Assembly: GCA_036365515.1 (NCBI GenBank) | Contig: CM070875.1 | Span: forward strand, 101,539,128-101,603,127 | From: Torymus aiolomorphi | Lineage: Eukaryota > Arthropoda > Insecta > Hymenoptera > Torymidae | Reading direction: 5' to 3' | Length of the DNA stretch: 64,000 nt | In this document: one piece after another, positions 1-11,382 of the stretch | How positions within the stretch are numbered: position 1 is the first letter of the stretch | Layout of the letters: every line of letters starts with the position of its first letter | The notes under the pieces: generated by a model | Told to the model about the DNA's origin: nothing | The model's input: the letters and a program-made list of their open reading frames with translations, nothing else | Database searches by the model: none | Translations under genes and position numbers: made by a program

Positions 1-960
1 GTGTAAAAGTTTATAAAATTAATTATTTACAAATAGATATAAAATTATAATAATTACTTTGACATATTCGTGAAGGATTATTTCCCCTACCCAGGTAATA
101 AAACTTATTTAAAATTCTCTTTTCATCCGCTATAAATAAATAAAATATTTTTATTTATATATAATAAATTTAACAAACATTTTGGATTTAAATAATTACA
201 TGTGTAGTTGGAGATATTCCTTTAAAGTGTGGAATTAACTTTAAGGAGATGCAATCTCGAGCGGACGCGTTATCTGAGAGGCGCAAGACACATGGCCCAT
301 ACTAAAAATAGATATTGACACTTTCCTACGCAGGGACGCGCTTTTCTGAGTTTTCAAAACATTACTTATACTATAGACTGAAATATTATTTAACATTATT
401 ATACAATATCTCTTAAACCGTTACCAATAAAATTATTTTAACAACAACAAATATTATATATAGCAGTAAGGAAATTAGGAAAAATAATATTAATTCTATA
501 TTCTTTTGTTAAATTGCAATCAATAGTTTTTGTTTATTCTGCATTAATAATAATAGAGATCTATTAACAGAAAACCCAAAAATATAGCTCTATAACTAAC
601 CATATGCAAACGCAACCTTTAAACATGAAAAGAATCCTTATTAACAAACGTTAAATATTTTCTATAATACTTATTATATTACATAAGCAACAAGTTATGT
701 TAACCACTAGTTTATTTTACACAACAGACTGTTTTTATAAATTTATCGAATGTAAATTCATTGTAAATTAGATTTTTAAGTATTAATAAATTTTATATTG
801 CGAATAACTACCGACAAAATAATCATAATGTTTTCGTTCAAATTTGTGATAATTTGCTACACTATTATCTAATAAAGTAGATAATCCTACACTTGTAAAA
901 TATTAATATAAAAGAGTGTAATAGAGCATCCTGAGATTTTGTTGCGATAGTATTTTAGAG
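1..960. other. AT-rich stretch with no recognisable gene
   Basis: I see no coding region, RNA gene or clear repeat here. The base composition is strongly AT-rich, apart from a short GC-richer patch near 250-350. All long reading frames are broken by stops. It is probably decayed repeat DNA beyond the truncated 3' end of the neighbouring LINE. Confidence 0.6.
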
Positions 961-996
961 AGTTTATAAAAAATAAAGATTAAATATTTTGATTTA

Positions 997-2570
997 TTAT
1001 AAATATTTGTGATGTGGTTTTCCCATGTTACTATCAATGGTTATTCCTAGGTATTTGGTACTGTCAACTATTGTTATTTGTTTCCCTTGTATACAGATAT
1101 TTGAATTTCCCGGAGTGCTGTTTTGTGTACTCCCAAATTCCATGTAAACTGTTTTACCAATGTTTAAGGATAGTTTGTTTAGAGCCAGCCAGTTTGATAC
1201 TTTATTTAGGTATAGGTTCATTTTTATTTCTATTTCTAGCCATGATTTTCCTTTTACAATTATTTCAGTGTCATCAGCAAAAGCCAATATTGAAAGTTCT
1301 GGTAGAGTTTGAAACATGTCATTGATGTAGATAATAAATTATAATGGTCCTAATATTGTTCCTTGGGGGACTCACATTTGTATTGCATCGAATTTGCTAT
1401 TTGTATTGTTTACTTTTACTCTTTGTTTTCTGTTATCGAAGTAGCTTTTTAGTAGTTTGTAAACTTTACCTCTTATTCCATAGTTGTATAGTTTATTGAG
1501 AAGTATCGTATGATCCACTGTGTCAAGTGCCTTGGCAAGATCAAGAAAGGTGGCTGCTATAGGTTCACTTTGATCTATTTGATTGTATATTAAGCTTGTT
1601 AGAGCATTTAGTGCTTCTTTAATACTTTTATTTTTCCTGAAGTCGAATTGTTTCTGTGATATAATTTGGTTTTTGTCTAGAAAACTTAGTAACCGTTTGT
1701 AATAGTTTTTCAAATATTTTTGTGATATTGGAGATAAGAGATATGATCTATAGTTATTTGGTGAATGCATTTCTTTTCCTTTGTATATCGGAATGACTTC
1801 TGGTATTTTTAGTGCATGTGGCCAGACACGATGTTCTATGCATGTGTTGTAGATGTCTACAAGCGGTTTGCTGATGTGTTGTTTTAGTGTTTTTATAACT
1901 TGTGCATCTATTTCATCTATACTTCCTTTCTTGTTCTTTAAACTTGTGATAATGTCATTTATTTCTATTTGGTTAGTTGGAAATAGATACATGGTTTTGG
2001 GATTCATCGGTGGCATTTGTAAATTTTCATTTTGAGTAGTTACTATTTTCTCACTCATTTTTCTTTCTATATTACAAAAGTATTCATTCATCTCTTCTGC
2101 TATTTGAGTTGAGACAATGATTTTTATATTGTTATTTTTTAGGTAGTTTATGTTGTTATTAGTATTGGTTTCTTATCTAAGTTTTTTATTAATTATCTTC
2201 CAAAGATTCTTTTGGTTATTTTGGTTCTTTTCTATTTGTTTTTATCATAGCCATTTTTTGCTTCGTTTATAGTTTGGTTTAATATTTTTACATAATTCTT
2301 GTAAGCATCTTTTTTTGATGTATTATGTGGGTCTTTTTTCCATATGTTGTATAATTTTTCTTTCGTTTCACATGATGTAATTATGGCTTTGGTTATCCAG
2401 CATTTTCTGGGTGTAGATTTTATTTTTTTATTGTTATTAATTGACTTAGATTCATATATGCATTTTTTAATTTTGAGTATCAGCTGATCTAGTGCATTGT
2501 TTGGGTCTGTGGTTATGGAGATATCTCCCCAGTTTATGTTTTTACTTATAGTTTTTAATTTGTTATAATT
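997..2570 (-). pseudogene. LINE copy 1 reverse transcriptase (broken ORF2, C-terminal part)
   Basis: The RT core is readable in two frames. Positions 2091-1372 give the fingers and palm, with FLDLAKALDTVDH (motif A, normally KAFD; here F is L) and SQKQFDFRKNKS (normally QFGFR; G is D). Positions 1317-997 give FADDTEIIV, the catalytic motif C, followed by YLGITID. Between 2570 and 2091 the frame is degraded, but the segment preceding the RT is recognisable and matches the second copy (N(E/K)YFC.I). The frame is interrupted near 1,340 and again above 2,091. The enzyme would have copied element RNA onto nicked target DNA. Substitutions in motifs A and B plus the frameshifts argue that it is dead. 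Confidence 0.8.
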
Positions 2571-3142
2571 TATTGTTTTGTAATTGGTTTTGTTATCATT
2601 ATTTTTATCTTCTTTATAGACATTGATATCGGGTAATGATCATTAAAAGGTATTGTTATCGTATAACTTTTGTGCGCAATTTTTTCAAGTTTTAAGTAAA
2701 TATTGTCTATGCAAGTACCTTTATCAATGTCACTGTTTGCTGGTCTAGTTATTTGATTAAATCCTGGGTGATATCCATTTTCTAATAGGATCTGTAAAAA
2801 CTCTTGGTCTATTATTTCATTACTGTTTATGTCTATGTTAAAGTCACCGATTATTAGGTTATTTTTAAATTTTTTGTTCATTTTCAACAGTTCTTTGAAA
2901 TATATTATAAATTCTGTTTTCTTTAAGTTATGACATCTGTATAATGCTGATATTAGTATTTGTTTGTTATTGTCCATTATTATTGTTGAATTTATTATTT
3001 TAAGTTTGTTTATTTCAATTACTTCAGTTGTTTCAATTAATTTGTTGTCTATGTACATGACGACCCCATCATTCTGATTTATTCTGCTATTATTGTAAAA
3101 TATTTTGTATCCATTTATGTTGTAGTATTCATAATGACACAT
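2570..3142 (-). pseudogene. LINE copy 1 APE-type endonuclease segment
   Basis: A 190-aa open segment contains the middle and C-terminal parts of an apurinic-like endonuclease: GGV-type strand (here DGVVMYID), the ALYRCHN segment, NLIIGDFNIDI (the catalytic D-x-N of the family) and FNDHYPISM (equivalent to the SDH motif, with S to N). The N-terminal catalytic Asn/Glu strands are not readable in frame. It follows ORF1 and precedes RT on the same strand, as expected for ORF2. It would nick target DNA to prime reverse transcription. Loss of the N-terminal half makes it inactive as it stands. Confidence 0.78.
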
Positions 3143-3563
3143 GGTTTTACTGTAAGGCTCTTTAAGAATATTAGTAATTTATTATAGTTGTGGTTCATAC
3201 TTCTTATATTTATGCATACAATGAGTTCTTTTTCAATATTCAGAAGTTGTTTAGTTTACTTACTGTATCAACTATTATTTCATTGTTTATAATTTTCTCT
3301 GTTTCATTCATTTCTGCTTCTTGTATTTGTGAATGTATGTCCAATTAGTGGTAGATCTCTGAAAGTTGTTTGTCTGATTCTATTTATCATCGGTGTTGAA
3401 GTTGCCTCATTTGTTGGTACTATAGGTTCCTCTTCATTTACTTTATCTGTATATTTTGTGTTTTCTACTTTACCAAAGTATCTTTGATAATCTGTTACTT
3501 CTATGTATCTTTTTATTTTCTTTTTTAAAATTTCACATTGATCACTATCAATTGCACTATGAT

Positions 3564-4778
3564 TTACCTTATAATTTGTTTTATATTTTTTTTACTATGG
3601 TCACAGTTTGCGCACTTTAAAGTGTTACAATTGCATTTGCTTGCTTCATGTGGTCCTGCACATGTAAAGGACATAACCTTGTTCGTGCATTTTTTGCCAC
3701 CGTGTCCATAGCCAGCACATTTATTGCACGGATTTGTATTAATAATGTCATAGGCTCTGCAATTTTGATAGCCTATTAGAATTTTGCTTCTATTTTCTTT
3801 TATATGTTTATATATACTAGATGTTACTTCTATTATTTCACTATTTGATGTTTGGTTTGTGAAAATATGTAGCACTTTGCACTTTTCATCCATGTTGCTG
3901 AAGTTTCTTTCGTTTATGTTACTTTCTAATTCTTCTTTGGTTGAGAAATGCTTATCTATTCCTATTACTTTCATTGTAGGTTTATTTATTTGTTCTTTTT
4001 CTATTTTAAAGTTTTCGTTTAGACTATTTTTTAAATTTAACTCTATTTTCTCTACACTTTCTACGTTCATACAGTTTATTATCACAGTGTCCTTGATTTT
4101 AGTATTAAAATTTTTTGCTTGTACTATTTTGTCATTAGTTAAGTAATGGCACACAGTTTTCACGATATTTGTTTCATCTTTGCTGTTGATTTTCTTGATG
4201 ATGAGCTTTGGCACTTTTTTGTTTTTTGGCTTAATATTGCTTTGTGTAAGGACATTTGCATATGTTGCCCATGCTTGGTTTTCATTTTTGTTATTTTTTT
4301 CTTTTTCTTGGATTAGTAGTTTGTTAAGTAGTTCATTTTTTTCTTGCAGTACCTGAAATATTTGTTTTAATAATTTGTATTCTACTTTGTATTTTTCATT
4401 CTCACTTAGTTCTTCATAGATGGTATCATTTTGTGTTTTTCCTTTATTCGACTCTAGATCAATTTCATTTAATATCTCTTGCTTCTGTAGTTCCCTGTCT
4501 TCGCCTTTGTAGTGAACTATAAAAGCTGCAGCAGGTCCTTTCAGTTCATCATATGGTAATTTTGAGGTTAGTGCAAAGTTAGGATGATCTTGGCAGATGA
4601 TAAATGAGTTGCTTAGAAATTTCGCAGGAACACCAGAGTTATATTTTATAACTGCTTCGTTTGTGTGTCGAAATTCACCATATAAAATACACACTACTGC
4701 ACCAACTTTTTGAGTTGAGTGACATTTATAGAATTTATTTAACGTAGCATCGGGCGACTCCTTGCTACCCCACGCCAT
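3564..4778 (-). CDS. LINE copy 1 ORF1 protein, zinc-knuckle nucleic-acid chaperone type
   Basis: This intact 404-aa frame starts MAWGSKESP. The N-terminus has a cysteine-rich, PHD-like patch (CHSTQ..., C...C...H, then IICQDH near residue 60). A lysine/glutamate-rich coiled-coil-like middle follows, and then a C-terminal cluster with CNKCAGYGHGGKKC (CX2CX4HX4C). Two further C/H pairs follow; one has lost a cysteine (FTCAGPHEASKC). ORF1 proteins of this type bind element RNA and escort it with ORF2. The N-terminal patch aligns in position with a better preserved version in copy 2. This is the best-preserved frame of this element. Whether it is expressed is unknown. Confidence 0.75.
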   Translation of the reverse strand: MAWGSKESPDATLNKFYKCHSTQKVGAVVCILYGEFRHTNEAVIKYNSGVPAKFLSNSFIICQDHPNFALTSKLPYDELKGPAAAFIVHYKGEDRELQKQEILNEIDLESNKGKTQNDTIYEELSENEKYKVEYKLLKQIFQVLQEKNELLNKLLIQEKEKNNKNENQAWATYANVLTQSNIKPKNKKVPKLIIKKINSKDETNIVKTVCHYLTNDKIVQAKNFNTKIKDTVIINCMNVESVEKIELNLKNSLNENFKIEKEQINKPTMKVIGIDKHFSTKEELESNINERNFSNMDEKCKVLHIFTNQTSNSEIIEVTSSIYKHIKENRSKILIGYQNCRAYDIINTNPCNKCAGYGHGGKKCTNKVMSFTCAGPHEASKCNCNTLKCANCDHSKKNIKQIIR

Positions 4779-4831
4779 GTTGATGACGCCATAACTATTG
4801 TTTTCTTTTTCAGATATGCTAAAAATGAATC

Positions 4832-5190
4832 AATGTAGAATAAAGAAATATAAGAACCTAAGAACCATACAAACTATAAGAACCTATGAACCATACAAAC
4901 TATAAGAACCAAAGAACCAAAGACCTATAAGAACCAAAGGACTGTAAGAAATAAAGAACTATAAAAACCCAAGAACTATAAGAATTATACGAACTATAAG
5001 AACTATAAGAGCTATAAGAACTATAACAACTATAAGAACTATAAGAACCTGAGAACTACAAGAACTATAAGAATTATAAGAACCCCAGAACTATAAGAAC
5101 TATAAGAACTATAAGAACCCGAGAACTACAAGATCTATACGATCCTGGGAACTATAAGAACTATAAAAACTCGAGAGCTATACAGATTAT
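4832..5190. repeat. 9-bp minisatellite (TAAGAACTA)n
   Basis: About 360 bp of degenerate tandem copies of TAAGAACTA, with 9-11 bp periods and variants such as AAGAACC and AAAGAACCA. It lies between the 5' side of LINE copy 1 and the hairpin at 5,216. No coding potential. Confidence 0.9.
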
Positions 5191-5215
5191 ATGAATAATT
5201 AGAGTTATAATAACT

Positions 5216-5387
5216 ATAATTTTTATTGAGGGTGTAATAGATTCGTACACCATAGATCCTTTCGAGCATCATAAATTTGTTGATACACCGACGTTTCGGG
5301 AGTATAATACGTCGGTGTATCAATAAATTTATGATGCTCGAAAGAATCTATGGGGTACGAATCTATTACACCCTCAATAAAAATTAT
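5216..5387. repeat. Long near-perfect hairpin (about 77-bp arms)
   Basis: The arms 5,216-5,293 and 5,310-5,387 are reverse complements with only a few mismatches. They surround a spacer of about 16 nt (TTTCGGGAGTATAATA region). The outer ends read ATAATTTTTATTGAGGG. The size fits a MITE, a foldback element or a hairpin RNA precursor. Length and arm identity argue for a recent or structurally constrained sequence. No transposase lies nearby. Confidence 0.85.
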
Positions 5388-5832
5388 CATTGAACGCGAG
5401 CAGCTTGGGAGAGAATTGTCTGACTTCAAAAACTGACAATTTACTACAAGAAAAGTCTTTTTCACCCAAAATGAGTGCGTTTTAAGCGTTTTCTGTGATG
5501 TATGTATGTCGGTACGCCCGTATGTACGGATGTTGCTCGATTATCTCAAGGAATTTTCGACCGATTCCTTTCGGATTCCGGAACAATACTCCTCTAATTA
5601 TACCTAAGTGCTGGTTCTCTATTGAGAAAGATCGATGAAAAAATTTTAAAATATGAGTACAAAGAAATATCTCAAAAAATCGATTTTTAAGCCTAATGTC
5701 TAGAAAACTTAATTTTAAGCTAATATCTACAGGTCTATCTGCTAAAACTAATTGAAGTACACCTTTTTTCTGTTGGACACTTTTTCCTACGAGCAATATT
5801 TGCCAAGATAACTGCGAAAAAGTGCAAAAAAG

Positions 5833-6625
5833 GTCAAAAATGGACGATTTTTTACTATAACTTGACAGGATTTGATTTTGCACAAAAATGTTAAATACAA
5901 AAGTTGTAGACAGTATTTAAACAAAACTTTTTTCCATGTAACATTTTCATCTAAAATCAACTCCTGACGAGTTAGACTTATAAAAACGATTCTAAACGTC
6001 TAAATATACATAAAATAGACAATTTTCGGCTATAACTTGACAGGATTTGATTTAATACAAAAATGTTGAATACAAAAGTTGTAGATTATAATAAAACAAA
6101 ACTTTTTTCCATTTAACATTTTCATGTACAATCAATGCCTGACCAGTTAGACCTATAAAAATGATTTTAAACGCCTAAATACATATAAAATGGACGATTT
6201 TCGGCTATAACATGACAGGATTTGATGTAATACAAAAATGTTGAACACAAAAGTTGTGGATCATAATAAAAGAAAACTTTTTCTCATTTAACACTTTCAT
6301 GTAGAATCATTTTTTGACGAGTTCGACCTTAAAAACGATTTTCAATGCCTAAATACACCTGAAATAGTCTATTTTCGCTTATTGTTCAAAGATTTGCCTT
6401 TACACAAAAATGTTAAATACAAAGCATATAGATGACATTTAAACAAAACTTATTTTCGATTAATATTTTTATCTGCATTCATTTCTGAATCAACTAAAAG
6501 TATAAACACGATTGTTAATGCCTCAATACACCTCGTATAGTGAATTTTCGCCTATTATTTAACAAGATTCGATTTGACACAAAAATATTCGATACAATAG
6601 CTATAAATAAGATCAAAAAAATGAT
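5833..6625. repeat. Tandem satellite, about 175-bp monomer, about 4.5 copies
   Basis: The anchor phrase ACTTGACAGGATTTG recurs at 5,860, 6,034 and 6,210, and in diverged form near 6,385 and 6,558, giving a period of 174-176 bp. Each unit also carries a TACAAAAGTTGTAGA-like palindrome and a GACGAGTT phrase. Divergence rises toward 6.6 kb. The non-coding flank 5,470-5,830 is related low-complexity DNA. Confidence 0.88.
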
Positions 6626-7430
6626 ATAACATTCCAAAGATAATATAATTACAGAAACATAATAATAAGATACAAAATTACATTTGATTACAATATTTAA
6701 ATATTAAATAATTATTTTGTTTTGAGTCCGTTTTCTATCATTATGCGAAACTAAACATCAGAGATAAACAATTAATACAAGAAATAGAAGTGTACAAATA
6801 CCAATAAAAGAAAAGTAAAACAATAACTAAAAAAACTGTTACATAGAAGCTGTCAGAACTTATAATTCCTTGTCGAATGATCTAGAGAATTTAGAATGTA
6901 GTAGGATTAAAATTAGAAAAATGTATAAAAACTGGGTTGGTAAAAATATATAATTATGTTATCTTACTGTTTTGATAACAAATTTGAGAAATTTAATATA
7001 AGATTACACAGCTTAACCTGTTAACTATGTTCCCAGGACCTAAGCGATTGAACTAAAAGAATCAAAATGGTGTAATATTATATAAGTACATCTTAAAGTA
7101 ATATCATATTTATAAAAAAAACTATTGTGTAATGTACGAGCTATAAATTTTGCAATATGGTCAATTCAATGCATGATGAATGCAATGTGCTAGCTAATTT
7201 TGTCAGTCTTACAGTGTGTAGAAGACTATTAAATAGGTAAGTTTCACTGGGTAGATGTTTGCAAAATACACAATGATGTATTTTAAAACAACAGATACCC
7301 TGAAGCAAGTTCTTACACGCAGACTAAACTTAGAAATTAATTAGACAAGCTAATATTACCAGGAGCAACTACCTACCCGTATCAAATTTAACCTCACACA
7401 CACAGCACTTATTATGATATCCCCCAATTT
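6626..7430. other. AT-rich stretch with no recognisable gene
   Basis: No frame, RNA gene or repeat that I can support. It lies between the 175-bp satellite and the locally duplicated region beginning near 7.45 kb. Confidence 0.55.
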
Positions 7431-7679
7431 CTATCACCTATCCCCTCACACTCTAAAGCACTAACACTCGAAGATCACTTAGAGCTACAGAAGCAGCAGA
7501 ATAGGGCTTGACGGTGTAGGCTGGCATTGCTCCATGGATGCCAGTCTGCTGAGAATCATCTAATAACGATCCACTATATCAGTAATCACACCAGCTGGGA
7601 GGAAAGTATTGACGGAGGCTGTCAATTGTGTCTCAGTGTCAGGGACAGCCTCCGCCAAGGGATCATCAAAGTAGCAGCA

Positions 7680-8180
7680 GATCAGTCCCTATTCTGAGGA
7701 ACAACCAAGGAGAGGTGAGCTCCTAAAAATCACATATGACTAATAAATAGATGACACAAAAAAACGTACCATACAAAAGAAAAGTCTGCAGCAATGGCTG
7801 TTGTTCACTCGCTGTACTAGTTACCTATAACAACTAGAGGGGAAGGACTAGTGGAGACCTATAACCATTATTTTTCTGCTGGAAACAGCTCCAGCCTGAG
7901 AGTTGCTGAGGACACAAGTAGCAGATTAACTAAACACATAGTCACTGGTATAAGAGCCAAACAAGGAAAGTTGAGCACCTAAAAACCACATATAATTAAT
8001 AAATAAATGACCCAGGCAACATTTCTACGCCCAAGAAACAGTTTGTAGCAGTTCCCGTCCTTTACACTGCTTTCGCTGCCACAGATACCTGCAACAAGAG
8101 AAAGTACCATCATCTCACACATCGAAAAGGTTAGGAACGAGAAAGGGCTTACTAAATCTGCTCTCGCCGTTGACACGCTA
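7680..8180 (-). other. Locally duplicated, exon-like minus-strand unit
   Basis: Two homologous blocks of roughly 110 bp (about 7,695-7,795 and 7,958-8,060) lie in the same orientation. Both read, on the minus strand, an ATTTATTARTYATATGTG core followed by TTTTTAGG(A/T)GCTCA. Three pyrimidine-rich AG sites that resemble splice acceptors precede GC-richer segments on the minus strand. A 65-aa frame (8,176-7,979) begins with a hydrophobic stretch (VLSLVAGICG) that could be signal-like, but it overlaps a possible acceptor. I do not recognise a protein family. It could be a small spliced gene, a non-coding RNA or repeat debris. Confidence 0.3.
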
Positions 8181-8339
8181 TCTTCCCATCTTCGACGAAG
8201 TATCGTTAATCTACAAAAAAGAAGAAATAAATGTGTAAAAATAAACGCACAATTTATGTTTATTTTAATGATATAAAACGTTTAATGAAGTATTAACATT
8301 TTTGCAATAATGAAAGTATAAGATTCTTCTGAGCACTGC

Positions 8340-8484
8340 GGTCGTGCCTATTATGTAAAAACGAAGTTTTTATATAGGGAAGGGGCGGGCGACGAGCGAA
8401 GCGAGGAGCAGGTGTGTGTGTGGCGGGGGGGAGGGGGTGGCGTGTCAAGCGCAGCGAGATACGCAGGGGGGCTCGGCCCCCTAG
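8340..8484. mobile_element. GC-rich element fragment with hairpin terminus ending CTAG
   Basis: A GC-rich patch in AT-rich DNA ends in GGGGGGCTCGGCCCCCTAG at 8,466-8,484, a hairpin directly abutting CTAG. It interrupts LINE copy 2 exactly where its reading frame ends. The phrase GACGAGCGAAGCGAGG resembles the terminal text of the foldback element at 35.9-37.0 kb (GACGAGCGGAGCGAG). Helitron ends also finish in hairpin plus CTAG, but with a spacer, so the class is uncertain. Confidence 0.45.
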
Positions 8485-8570
8485 TTTAATTTCAAAGTAT
8501 TAATAATATTTGTTACCTCATGTTCATTAGTTAGTTTTAAAAAGATGGAATTTGTGTTCATATCTGGTAG

Positions 8571-9430
8571 TTATAAATTAGCGTTTGCATATTTATCAAT
8601 TTTCATACTTAATTTTTGACCTATTTCACAAAAATACTTGTTCATGTTATTAGCTATTAAGGCTTTATCTCTAATTTTCTCATTATCAACTTTAACGTAA
8701 CTAATAGTATCATTAGATTTCATTCTTTTCCCTATTTTGGTATTTATAATTTCCCAGTGTTTTTTTGGATTATTTGCATTATTTTGGATCAGGCTTCTAT
8801 CGTATTTAACTTTGGCATCTATAATTACCTTTCCTAATATTTTGGGATATCTTTGATACTGGATTTTGAGTTGATCATTTTGCCGGTCCATTTGCCATAC
8901 ATTATACAGAAATTCTTTAGTTTTACACGATTTTATTATGGCATCTGTAATCTAGTTTTTCATTCATTTCTTAGTGTCTTTTCCGTTTTTTATTTTTGCC
9001 AATTCAACGCATTGCTTGATTTCTCTTAATAGTTTTTCTGTGGCTATGTTAGGATCATGTATTGGTATAGTTTCATTCCAGTCTATCGTCTTAGTTATTT
9101 TCCTGAATTTTCTATAATCTAATATGATAGTGGGTTCATTACTTTCTGTTTTCAATTTATTTATAGCAATAAAAATAGGATAATGGTCTGTTAATGAATG
9201 CTTTAATTTATATGTTGCTGTATTAAGGCTACTATTTTAATGAAAATATTATCAATACAAGATCCTTTACAGTTTCCTATTGGTGGCCTTGTAATGCCCA
9301 CGAAACCAGGAAAATAACCTTTGTCAAGGAAATTGCAGAGAAATTCTTGGCTAATATTATCAGACTGTAATAAATCAATATTAAAATCTCCTATAACTAA
9401 GTGATTTTTAATATTTCTCTTTTTATTCAA
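8571..9430 (-). pseudogene. LINE copy 2 ORF2 remnant (endonuclease C-terminal half and linker)
   Basis: Segment 9,430-9,203 reads HLVIGDFNIDLLQSD, the endonuclease D-x-N motif, followed by PGFVGITRPP and CIDNIFIK, which match copy 1. Segments 9,155-8,964 and 8,891-8,571 give the linker that leads into RT. The latter contains KHWEIINTKIG and NKYFCEIGQK, typical of the region just upstream of RT in this group. Frames change at about 9,190 and 8,930. The frame then ends in the abutting GC-rich element, so no RT catalytic core remains. Confidence 0.75.
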
Positions 9431-9918
9431 GAATTTGTTAAATCTAGTATGAACTCAGTCTTCGGGATGTCATGAGATCTGTATACAGCAGAAAATTCCA
9501 TACTAGTATTATCATTTAATCTAATATGTGTATTTATTATTTTAATCTTTCCATATTTAATAATTTTAGTTTCATGTACAATATTCTTATGTACGAAAAC
9601 AGTGACACCATCATTCTGATTTAATTTACTTTCATTATAATAACTATTATATTCCTCTCTATCATGTATTTTATAATTTACCTGTAAAAAAGTTTCAGTT
9701 CATATGACAATGGCTGGTTTCCTAGTTAAACTATTTAATAGAATTTTTAATTTGTCAAAATTAGCAGACATACTTCTTATATTTATATGCATAATGAGAT
9801 CGTTTTTATTGTTAATAGATTTGTAGATTTGTTTAGATTGTTTATATTACCACAAGTTTTTTCTTCTCGAACAGTGTCTTTTTGTATTTTTTCAAGAAAT
9901 TCGAAATCCATATTTAAA

Positions 9919-11382
9919 TTATTGAACTTTATTTAATCTTTTCTGTTCAATTCTTGTTTGTTGTTGTTGCTGTTGTGGTTGTTGTAGTTGTTGCGATTGT
10001 TCTGGTTGTTGTTGCTGTTGTTGCTGTTGTTGCTGTAGCTGGTTTTCTTTTTCGTTTTGTGTAATTTTAATTCTCCTTTGCATATGCGTTGTAGCCGAGG
10101 GTGGTAAAACAGGTTTAATTGGATAATCAACAGAGTGAATATACCTTTTTATTTTATTTTTGAGAATCTCGCAAGATGTCGCATCCGATGCTATGTGATT
10201 ACAGTCATAATTTGTTCTGTATTTTGTATTGTGGAAAACACAGTTATTACACTGTAGAATTACACTTCTACACTGACTACTCTTGTGCTTTCCAGAGCAT
10301 TTAAGGCATACAATTTCATTTCTACAATTTTTGTTATGACCATATCTACAGCATGAGTTACAAGGTATAAAATTTATTAAGTCATAGACCCTACAGTTTT
10401 GATAACCCTCAAAAATCTTATTTTTGCTTTCCCTGATGTGTTTGTAAAGTCCAGCTGACACTTCCATTAAAAGAGTGCTGAGATTATTTGTGTTGTTTTC
10501 ATACATATGTAAAACTTTACCTTTAGTTGTAAATTTGTCAAAATTCCTAGAATTTATATCACTTTCTATGGTAGCTATATCCATGTTGGTATAATTATCA
10601 ATACCTACTATTTTAATTTTTGGATTAATTAACTCTTTTGTTTTTATGTTACAGAATGATTCTAGCTGCTCTTTTAACAAGTTTTCAGTCACTTTGACAC
10701 TTTCCACATCCATGCAACTAATAATAATGTCCTTATTTTCTTTCACTTGTATCTGTTTTGCCTGTATTTTTGTTTCATTTGTAATACACTTTGTAATACA
10801 CTGTTTGATATTCACTTCGCTGTCTTTATCAATCTTTTTAACAATAATCTTTGGCACACGTTTTGGTTGCGGTTTAATGTTGCTAACTATATATGAGAAA
10901 GACATTTTAGTAGTGTTTTCCTTGTTTTTGTTAAGCAGCTCTTTCAGCAATTCATTTTTTTCTTGCAATTCCTTAATCAATTCTTTTTGCAGAGTATTTT
11001 CAGTTTTTAGCAATTCAACATCGACCTCATTATAAACAATTGTTGAATGAAGCAATTCTTGTGTTTTGTTCGTAACTTCTGCTAATATTTCTTTCCTGAC
11101 TTCTTCTGAACTTCTCATCTTTATTTCTGCTATTGATATTTTGACTGGCTCACTTAACTTTCTTTCATCGTTATTTGAGGTTATGTTTTGCTGCTATTTA
11201 TGATCTGGGCAGATTATCAGCCTTTCTTCTACATACTTAACATTTTTTAATCGGTAAAAACAACTCTGATAATAAGCAGCTTCGCAAATGATACAAGTTA
11301 CCGTTGTATATTTTGCTTTAGTACAACACTTAAAATTTGATTCACTGGGATTGTTGGGAAGTTCTTTCACCTCGCCCGCCAT
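9919..11382 (-). pseudogene. LINE copy 2 ORF1 with one in-frame stop and a polyglutamine tail
   Basis: Frames 11,382-11,194 and 11,118-9,919 are in phase and are separated by a TAG at about 11,191-11,193, so this is a single ORF1 of about 487 codons with one stop. The N-terminus (MAGEVKELP) has a PHD-like cysteine/histidine array (CC...CIIC...C...IICPDH). The middle is a coiled coil rich in Glu, Lys and Leu. The C-terminal half has CNSCCRYGHNKNC and CLKCSGKHKSSQC zinc knuckles and a further CNNC pair. It ends in a glutamine-rich repeat (10,055-9,960) encoded mostly by CAA/CAG. Copy 1 lacks the polyglutamine tail, so that is a lineage-specific expansion. Confidence 0.75.

Larger units (their letters stand above)
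997..4800 (-). mobile_element. Non-LTR retrotransposon copy 1 (CR1/L2/Jockey-like)
   Basis: The minus strand carries, in 5' to 3' element order, an ORF1 with zinc-knuckle motifs (4778-3564), an APE-type endonuclease segment (3142-2570) and a reverse transcriptase (about 2570-997). This order is the standard two-ORF layout of LINEs in the CR1/L2/Jockey group. ORF1 is intact as one 404-aa frame, but ORF2 is broken into several frames. The RT stops soon after the YLG(V/I)TID-like segment, so the 3' end is truncated near 1,000. The 5' side runs into a 9-bp minisatellite near 4,830. A second copy of the same family lies at 8.49-11.39 kb. The clade name is from motif style only; a tree would be needed to settle it. 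Confidence 0.85.

Noticed and set aside
1014..1325. 103-codon plus-strand frame
   Set aside because: Exactly antisense to the LINE RT segment containing FADD.
5482..5883. 133-codon minus-strand frame
   Set aside because: It runs through satellite-like non-coding repeat and has no domain.
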